NCBI GenBank assembly: GCA_039707655.1
Contig: CM077672.1
Span: 197,446,537 to 197,510,536 of the forward strand
DNA from: Elymus sibiricus
Lineage: Eukaryota > Streptophyta > Magnoliopsida > Poales > Poaceae
DNA length: 64,000 bases
Direction: 5' to 3'
In this document: positions 57,833 to 64,000 of the stretch, piece by piece
How the letters are laid out: the number at the start of each line of letters is the position of its first letter
How positions within the stretch are numbered: the stretch's first letter is position 1
Position numbers and translations under genes: made by a program
The notes under the pieces: model-generated
The model's input: only the letters and a program-made list of their open reading frames with translations
The model's database searches: none
Told to the model about the DNA's origin: nothing

Positions 57833-59409
57833 TGAAAGCACATTTGCTCCCTTGGTGGTTTTGGTAATTCATAACAACATATATCTCATTGAACTAATGT
57901 CCATTCAAGATTAAGATTTCAGGATGTTCAATGATTGGCATGGCATGGACTAGAGACGTGGACCCCTCAAAATGCTAAGAACAAGAATTGGCAAAAGATC
58001 AAGACTCTACATTTTTGGTTTAGTGATCCAAGATCACATTGAGTCCATAGGAAAGCCAATACTATTAAAAGGGGATGAGGTGTTGCTTAATGATCTATTT
58101 GCTCAAGTGCTTAGTGACAGTACTCCTAACCCTCAACCACTCTCTCTACCTAAATATGTCCAGAACCTACATTCCAACTCGACCCCACCAAAAATCTATA
58201 CCCGGCCTCACCGAGTTCATTCAAGACTTAGCCACTGCCAAAACCCTAACAAATCGGATCCACCAAAATGGATCTCGGTCTCACCGAGATGGCCGTGCCA
58301 ACTCTCTGTAATCGTTTGCACTTACTTCGGTCTCACCGAGTTTTGCAAATCGGTCTCACCGAGATGGCTTGCCAAGTCTCTGTTGCCTTATTGCTTCACT
58401 TCGGTCTTACCGAGTTGATGCAATCGGTGCCACCGAGATGAGGACTGCCCTAGCCATTGCACTTCGGTCCATCCGAGTTGTTCGTATCGGTCCCACCGAG
58501 ATTCCTAACGTTCATATCTTTTACACAGTTCGGTGCTACCGAGATGATTGTTTCGGTGCCACCGAGTTGGGTCAAAAGTGTGTAACGGTTGGATTTTGTG
58601 TGGAGGCTATATATACCCCGTCACCACCTCCTTCTCAGTAAGGAGAGCCATCAGAACGTGCCTACACTTCCACCATACATTTTCTGAGAGAGAACCACCT
58701 ACTCATGTGTTGAGATCAAGCTATTCCATTCCTACCATTTGAAACTTAATTTCTAGCCTATCCCAAGTTGCTTTCCACTCAAATCCCTCTTCCACCATAG
58801 CCAAATCTGTGAGGAGTTGTTTGAGTGCTGGGAAGACTATCATTTGAAGCACAAGAGCAAGGAGTTCATCATCAACACACCGTCTATTAGCTTTTGGAGA
58901 GTGGTGTCTCCTAGATTGGTTAGGTGTCACTTGGGAGCCTCCAACCTGATGTGGAGTTGAACCAAGCAGTTTGTAAGGGCAAGGAGATCGCCTACTTCGT
59001 GAAGATCTACCCCGAGTGAGGCTAGTCCTTCGTGGACATAAGCCATGGTGGAATAGACAAGGTTGCTTCTTCGTGTACCCTTCGTGGGTGGAGCCCTCCG
59101 TGGACTCGCGCAGTCGTTACCCTTCGTGGGTTGAAGTCTCCATCAACGTGGACGTACGATAGCACCACCTATCAGAACCACGCCAAAAACCACCGTGTCT
59201 TCATTGCGTTTGAAATCTCCAATCCCCTCTCTACTTACATATGCAATCGTTTACATTCCGCTGTTATACTCTTAGAATTGCATGTGTAGGGTGATGCTTG
59301 ACATGTACTATTGCTAAAATCTGCCCACAACTAAAATTGGGAAAAGGCTAGGTTTTATTTGGTCAAGTAGTCTAATCACCCCCCCTCTAGACATACTTTC
59401 GATCCTACA
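57833..59409 (+). mobile_element. Solo LTR of element B's family inside RT/RNase H of element A
   Basis: 1,577 bp, TGAAAGCACATTTGCTCCC to TTTCGATCCTACA, about the same length as the LTRs of B but more diverged from them than they are from each other. Flanks GGCGG (57828-57832) and TGCGG (59410-59414) are a target duplication with one change. The A reading frame is continuous across it. An older insertion reduced to one LTR by recombination. Confidence 0.88.
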
Positions 59410-59414
59410 TGCGG

Positions 59415-59965
59415 TCAAGCGAATCTTTCGATATTTGGCTCATACCCCAAACTTTGGCTTATGGTACCCCAAAGGAGCAAGCTTTGATCTCATGGGATAT
59501 TCGGACTCGGATTGGGCGGGACACCGTGTGGATAGGAAGTCAACCTCCGGAGGGTGCCAATTCCTTGGTCGCTCTTTGGTGAGTTGGTCTTCGAAGAAGC
59601 AAAATTGTATGTCTCTCTCCACCACCGAGGTCGAGTATGTAGCCGCCGCAAGTTGTTGTGCACAATTGCTATGGATGAGGCAAACTTTAAAGGATTACGG
59701 TGTCACTTGTGACAAAGTGCCTCTTTTCTGTGACAATGAAAGTGCAATCAAGATCTCCTACAATCCGGTGCAACATAGCAAGATGAAGCACATTGAGATT
59801 CGTCATCATTTCATCCGGGATCACGTCAAGAGTGGAGAGATTGATAGTATTCATGTTGGAACTCAAGAGCAACTAGCGGATATTTTCACAAAGCCATTGG
59901 ATGAAGCAAGATTTCGCGAGTTAAGGCATGAGCTAAATATCATTGATTCGAGCAACGTGTCTTGA
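59415..59965 (+). pseudogene. RNase H of element A
   Basis: Last part of pol. LMGYSDSDWAGHRVDRKSTS, CMSLSTTEVEYVAAASCCAQ and PLFCDNESAIKISYNPVQHS carry the conserved Asp and Glu residues of Copia RNase H; it ends EQLADIFTKPLDEARFRELR and a stop at 59963-59965. Undamaged by itself, but cut off from RT by the solo LTR. Confidence 0.9.
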
Positions 59966-60439
59966 ATCCTGTCACACCCCACCGCATTCATCATGATTAT
60001 CTTGTTCTAGATGTAGGCATGGATTTAGGGGGAGTGTTGTTCTCTCAATGAACTCTCCCTCCCCCTATTATGCATAAATAAACCCAATCTTTCACATTAG
60101 CCATTTTTGATGGTTCTAGTGCTTCAAAGATGAGTTTTGGTCATGGGCCCAAGGTTAAAATCTTTGCGGTGCCATACCAATTGACTCAAACATAGGTGGC
60201 TTCGGCCACCGCCCCTCCTCTCTTTGTGGAGGTTTGGTTCTCCTTTTGGATCTTATTTGCCTTGCTAGTTTTCCTTTTAGGTCCTAGGTGTTTGTATCCT
60301 CCAAGTGTTGGCCTTTATCGTTTGCTTCTTGCACTCTTGGAGTTTACTACACCATAACACAGTGTCAAGTTTCCATCCCAAGCCTCCTCTACCCTTAAAA
60401 CAATCTTCTCCAAATGTACACAAGTTGTTATCTTGGCAT
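59966..60439 (+). other. Spacer of element A after pol
   Basis: Non-coding. AGGGGGAG at 60027-60034, 62 bp after the pol stop, copies the terminal polypurine tract core. Confidence 0.65.
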
Positions 60440-60891
60440 GGGTGGCTGTGACCGGGCGGTACAACCGGTGGTCGGGGCGGTTCTACCGCCCTGCCATTTG
60501 GCTGTAGCGTCCCGGCGGTTCTACCGGTCAAACCTTAGCGGTTCTACCGCTTAGGTTCTGGCCTGTGCTTCCGGCTGGTACTACCGGGCGGTAACGAGCG
60601 GTACTATCGCTGCCTGTCAGGCGACGGAAGTACCGCCCCTAACCACAGGGTAGTACCAAGGGGCGGTACAAAGAGCGGTACAACCGCTCCGCGGTCTGGG
60701 CGGGTATTTAAGGGCGCGGGCCGAAGGGGTTTCTCTTTTTCCCCTTCATGCCCGTCCTCTTCCCCTGCCCCTGCCGCCGGTTGCTGCCCCCATTACCCTG
60801 GAGTGCCCTCCGGTGCTCCGGATCCGTCGGTTCTTCATCAGATCCGCTCCGTGGAGACCGTCTCCTCCCCGATCTCTTCCCATGGATACCG
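60440..60891 (+). promoter_or_regulatory. Internal promoter candidate of element A
   Basis: Five exact CGGTNNNACCG sites (CGGTACAACCG twice, CGGTTCTACCG three times) plus variants from about 60454 to 60690, then TATA-like GGTATTTAAGGG (60703-60714) and a pyrimidine-rich leader (TTTCTCTTTTTCCCCTTC) up to the ATG at 60892. The layout is that of the element's LTR, but the spacer triplets differ (TGT in the LTR; ACA and TCT here), so it is not a recent copy. Confidence 0.55.
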
Positions 60892-61301
60892 GTAATGCCC
60901 CATTCTCTCTTGCTTTTGGTTTCAATCTTTGAATCCATCTATCTAGGGCATTACGTGTACTCCCGTGTTTTTGGCTAAACTATTGGGTGGAAGAGATCCT
61001 ATTGCATGCCTCTATTACTTGGAGATAGTTAGAACTTGAAATATTGCATCTAGATTCAGTGGGTGATTTGTGCCTGTTCTCCTGTGTGTGTGGAACCGCT
61101 GTCAGCGGTACAACCGCTCCAATGGGCGGTACAACCGCCTGAGCGGTACTACCGCTAGGATGACCGGTACAACCGGCTTTACCGAACCTTTGTGTACTGT
61201 TTCTTCTTCTCTCTACTTACTTGTAATATATTCCTCTGATCTTGTGTACATTCCTCTCATCTGTGCTGGGTATCTTGTGTGCTTCCCGTGTGTGTGTGCA
61301 G
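60892..61301 (+). other. Putative first exon and intron of element A third ORF
   Basis: An ATG at 60892 begins a ten-base coding piece that ends at 60901, directly before a donor GTAATG. The acceptor TGTGTGTGTGCAG ends at 61301. Removing 60902-61301 puts the ATG in phase with the basic N-terminus of the third ORF. The intron contains a palindrome cluster at about 61099-61180 (CGGTACAACCG three times, CGGTACTACCG once). Same plan as in element B. Confidence 0.5.
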
Positions 61302-62775
61302 GTGGCTCTGGTTCTCGCTCTGCTCCTCGCCAGAAGACCAGAAAGAGAGTCTGTAGGAGCAAGCGTCCTGATGACACTGTGGAAGAGCAGGAGGTGGTGA
61401 TTCCCACCAAGCCCACCCACCGTGAGAAGTCTGCGCTGCCAAGCAACGTGTGGCCGTACCAATGCACAGGTGGAAACAACAGGATTGGGAAAGGTTCCGT
61501 TTGCAGAATCCCTATGAGGTTCCAGTTCATCCTCGTTGGACCACACCTCAGTTCAGGAACGAGATGCAAGTGTGGATTGTGCATGAGCTTTTTGAGCATA
61601 ACAAGAACAGGTTCACCAAGCAGTGGACAATTGACCTTGATCACTGGAGGAACAACATGGAGTACTTTGGAGAGGCCTTAGCTCTGTGTGAGGAGTTTGA
61701 CTTGGTCAAGCTCATGTCTATCAACTGTGACTTTGATGTGCAGCTTATCCATCAGTTCTATGCCACTGTTCACTTCGGCATCGATGATGCTCGTACTCTA
61801 TCTTTCATGTGACATGATGAGCTCTTTCAGGTGCCTTGGAGAGCCTTCTGCAATGCTCTAGGCTATGATGATACCGGTCTCACCGGGAATGGTGGCATCC
61901 GTGCTCACGACCGTGCCACATCTATGAGCAAGGAGAAGCTTGCACCCCTGTACATCCGAGGACGTGGAGTCATTGGTGAGTCCAAGGATCTTGAGAAGGT
62001 TTATGACATTATGCATCGTGCGTTCCGCAATGTGCTTCTGCCCAAGGTTGGGAATCAGGATGAGATTTATGGCTATCTGGTGGATCTGTTAGTGGCTATG
62101 AAGACCAAGGTGGGGTCTGGTGCCACTTTTGATGTTTCCAAGTGGCTGTGGGAGGAGATGTACATCATGGTCATGCACCGAAAGGTACCCATATATGCTC
62201 CGTTTGTCATGTGTTTCCTGAACTCTGTATGGGCAGTCCGCAGGCTAGGAGAGCCTCTTACATCTCCAGACAACGTCACTGTGCATGAGGTCAAGCAGTT
62301 GAGAAAGAAGAAACATGCTGAGCCTCGCTATCCTGCTGATGATCCCGAGGATGTTTATGCCACCTCTAGTGATGAGGACTTTGAGCTGGAGGCTGGGGCC
62401 AAGCCCTCCTGGGTTGCTAAGCTCATAGCCAAGGTGAAGAAGACCTCTTGCTTGCAGACTCACATCTAGAAGAAGTTCTATGAGGCTCATGTGAATGAGA
62501 AGAAGGCCAGACGCAGACAGATTGAGATGATGAGGCACCTCAACATGCAAGTGGACAGTGGATCTGAGAAGAGCATCACTCCAGAGGACAAGTGGATCTT
62601 CGAGAACAGCACGTGGACTGACGATGAGGCATCTGGCCATCCTGCTACCTCTACCTCTGCTACCGCCGCTGCGGATGATATCATGGATGAGGATGAGCAG
62701 TCTGTTGACGACGATCCAGAGGCATCTGATGGTGATGATCCAGAGGAGACCGAGGAGTCAGAGGAGGACTACTGA
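61302..62775 (+). pseudogene. Third ORF (env-position protein) of element A
   Basis: Starts after the putative intron with a basic stretch (GSRSAPRQKTRKRVCRSKRP). A frameshift near 61445 leads to the main phase: WERFRLQNPYEVPVHPRWTT, QFYATVHFGIDDARTLSF, a TGA at 61810, WLWEEMYIMVMHRKVPIYAP, a TAG at 62467, and an acidic C-terminus (DDDPEASDGDDPEETEESEE). Shares the QFYxTxHF region with the B protein and Athila-type third ORFs. No signal peptide; the one hydrophobic stretch (about VPIYAPFVMCFLNSVW) is not a clear membrane anchor. Function unknown. AGGGGGAG begins 51 bp after the stop. Confidence 0.7.
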
Positions 62776-63272
62776 GCTCTGGGGCGTTAGCATCGCTCTT
62801 TTCCTTTTTGGTGTCTTGATGCCAAAGGGGGAGAGAGTTCTATTAGGTCTCGGGATTTGCATGGGTTTTATTTGCATTTGCTTTGGGTGTCAGTTGAACC
62901 TCTTTGCTTCGAGTTGGTTAACTTGTCGTGCGTGGAGACGTTGTGCATGGTGTGAGACATGCGATCCCGATCTATCTATCTTAAGCCTCTCTATATCGTG
63001 TCTCGTATGTTTGTAGAGCGTGCTTATTATTGTTGCCCTTATATATTGCTCTACTTCATGTTCTTGCAAATGCATGCTTCTTGTCTATTCATTTCATTTG
63101 CAGTTATTGGTTGGTCTATAAAATCTAGGGGGAGCGTTGATCCTAATGTGAGCACTTTGCATTCCAAAAGCAAAATCAAAATAGTGTTCACATCTAGGGG
63201 GAGCCCGTCTATATTTTCTAGATCTCCGGTGCAATTTGTGTGGTTGTCATCATCCACCAAAAAGGGGGAGAT
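62776..63272 (+). other. 3' non-coding region of element A with repeated polypurine tracts
   Basis: AGGGGGAG occurs at 62826, 63127, 63196 and, in the terminal tract next to the LTR, 63263. Confidence 0.75.
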
Positions 63273-63317
63273 TCTTAGGGCATTTCCCGCCTTAGGATTT
63301 TGGTGATGATGACAATG
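63273..63317 (+). repeat. Start of the 3' LTR of element A
   Basis: Forty-five bases from TCTTAGGGCATTTCCCGCC match the start of the 5' LTR, with the first TG changed to TC. The similarity fades after GATGATGACAATG, where LINE sequence follows. Confidence 0.75.
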
Positions 63318-63348
63318 CACCTTGGCCACGTGGGCACATCTAACACAG

Positions 63349-64000
63349 GTTTTGAAGGGGTGCATGGGGGTTTTGGCTATGGCATCAGGAACCAAGAAGG
63401 AGAAGATGTCTTAAGCTTTGCGCTAGCCTACAACATGATCATAGCTAACACCCTCTTTAAGAAGAGAGAATCACATCTAGTGACTTACAGTAGTGGGCAA
63501 CACTCTAGCCAGATTGATTTCATCCTCTCGAGAAGAGAAGACAGGCGTGCATGCCTAGACTGTAAGGTGATACCTGGAGAGAGTGTTGTCCCTCAGCATA
63601 AGCTTGTGGTTGCTAACCTCCGCTTTCGGATTCGTGTCCAGCGGGACAAGCGTGCCAAATTCGCTAGAACGAAGTGGTGGAAGCTCAAGGGGGAGGTAGC
63701 TCAGGCGTTCAAGGAGAGGGTCATTAAGGAGGGCCCTTGGGAGGAAGGAGGTGATGTAGACAACATGTGGATGAAGATGGCGACTTGCATTCGTAAGGTG
63801 GCCTCAGAGGACTTTGGAGTGTCCAGGGGAAGTAGAAGAGAAGCTAAAGATACCTGGTGGTGGAACGATGATGTCCAGAAGGCAATTAAGGAGAAGAAAG
63901 AGTGTTTCAGATGCCTATATCTGGATAGGAGTGCAGACAACATAGAGAAGTACAAGATGGCAAAGAAGGCCGCAAAGCGAGCTGTGAGTGAAGCAAGGGG
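63349..64000 (+). mobile_element. RTE-type LINE, 5'-truncated, continuing beyond the window
   Basis: An open frame without stops runs from about 63348 to the window end. It starts with the late endonuclease domain: EGVHGGFGYGIRNQEGED, NTLFKKRESHLVTYSSGQH, SQIDFILSRREDRRACLDC and VIPGESVVPQHKLVV, with the conserved Asp and the terminal His of the APE-type endonuclease. The linker to RT follows (WWKLKGEVAQAFKERVIKE, DTWWWNDDVQKAIKEKKECF, KMAKKAAKRAVSEARG). The first part of the endonuclease is missing, as usual for LINE copies. No damage seen in this part. It is plus strand, unlike the LINE tail at 8564-8790. Confidence 0.85.

Larger units (their letters stand above)
31720..63317 (+). mobile_element. 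Element A: Sirevirus-type Copia retrotransposon carrying three nested insertions
   Basis: 5' LTR 31720-33270, tRNA-iMet primer site, gag, pol in Copia order (protease, integrase, RT, RNase H), a third ORF and the first bases of the 3' LTR at 63273. Without the nested elements the interior is about 9.2 kb. The coiled-coil extension of gag, a third ORF after RNase H, several polypurine tracts and a palindrome-rich LTR ending in CCCCCCTCTAGTC all fit the Sirevirus (SIRE/Maximus) lineage. Host to an Angela-type element, element B and a solo LTR, all in its coding region; a LINE truncates its 3' LTR. Stops and frameshifts in gag, pol and ORF3 make it dead. Confidence 0.85.

Overview
The window is a stretch of grass nuclear DNA made almost entirely of nested transposable elements. 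The LTRs (one BARE/Angela/WIS-type Copia element, Athila-type Gypsy LTRs, Sirevirus-type Copia LTRs) are of the kind that fills Triticeae genomes, so wheat, Aegilops or barley relatives are the likely source. I see no intact single-copy host gene, rRNA, tRNA or CRISPR array. Element family names are by recognition only; no database was searched.

Region by region. 1-855: degenerate tandem repeats and the end of a GC-rich repeat unit. 856-24392: element D, a plus-strand, mostly non-coding Athila-like element. It was split at 4888 by element C, a minus-strand Athila-type Gypsy element (4888-21082, target duplication AGGGA) with gag, protease, RT, RNase H, integrase and a small third ORF. The left LTR of C was split by a 6,000 bp CACTA-like DNA transposon (5044-11043) carrying captured exon-like pieces and a LINE tail. 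24393-27292: element E, a truncated inverted copy of D. 27293-30010: GC-rich tandem units. 30257-31290: a non-autonomous Harbinger element.

31720 to beyond 63317: element A, a Sirevirus-type Copia element. It carries an Angela-type element in gag (34984-43536), element B (another Sirevirus-type element with gag and a third ORF but no pol, 45165-55797) in integrase, and a solo LTR of B's family in RT/RNase H (57833-59409). A second, GC-rich solo LTR lies inside B (48915-49742). The 3' LTR of A is broken after about 45 bp by an RTE-type LINE that runs off the window. Target duplications flank five of the insertions and fix their order.

Main observation: elements A, B and C, from two superfamilies, share one plan downstream of pol (downstream of gag in B, which lacks pol). 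A promoter-like segment resembling the element's own LTR (same palindromes, a TATA box) precedes a third ORF, and an extra copy of the polypurine tract lies 36-52 nt after that ORF's stop. In A and B the leader contains an intron-like GT..AG interval holding a second palindrome cluster; in A its removal would put a short first exon in frame with the ORF. This looks like an internally promoted transcription unit inside the retrotransposon. Palindromic LTRs and multiple polypurine tracts are, from memory, already reported for Sireviruses; the internal cassette and its parallel in a Gypsy element are what I would follow up.
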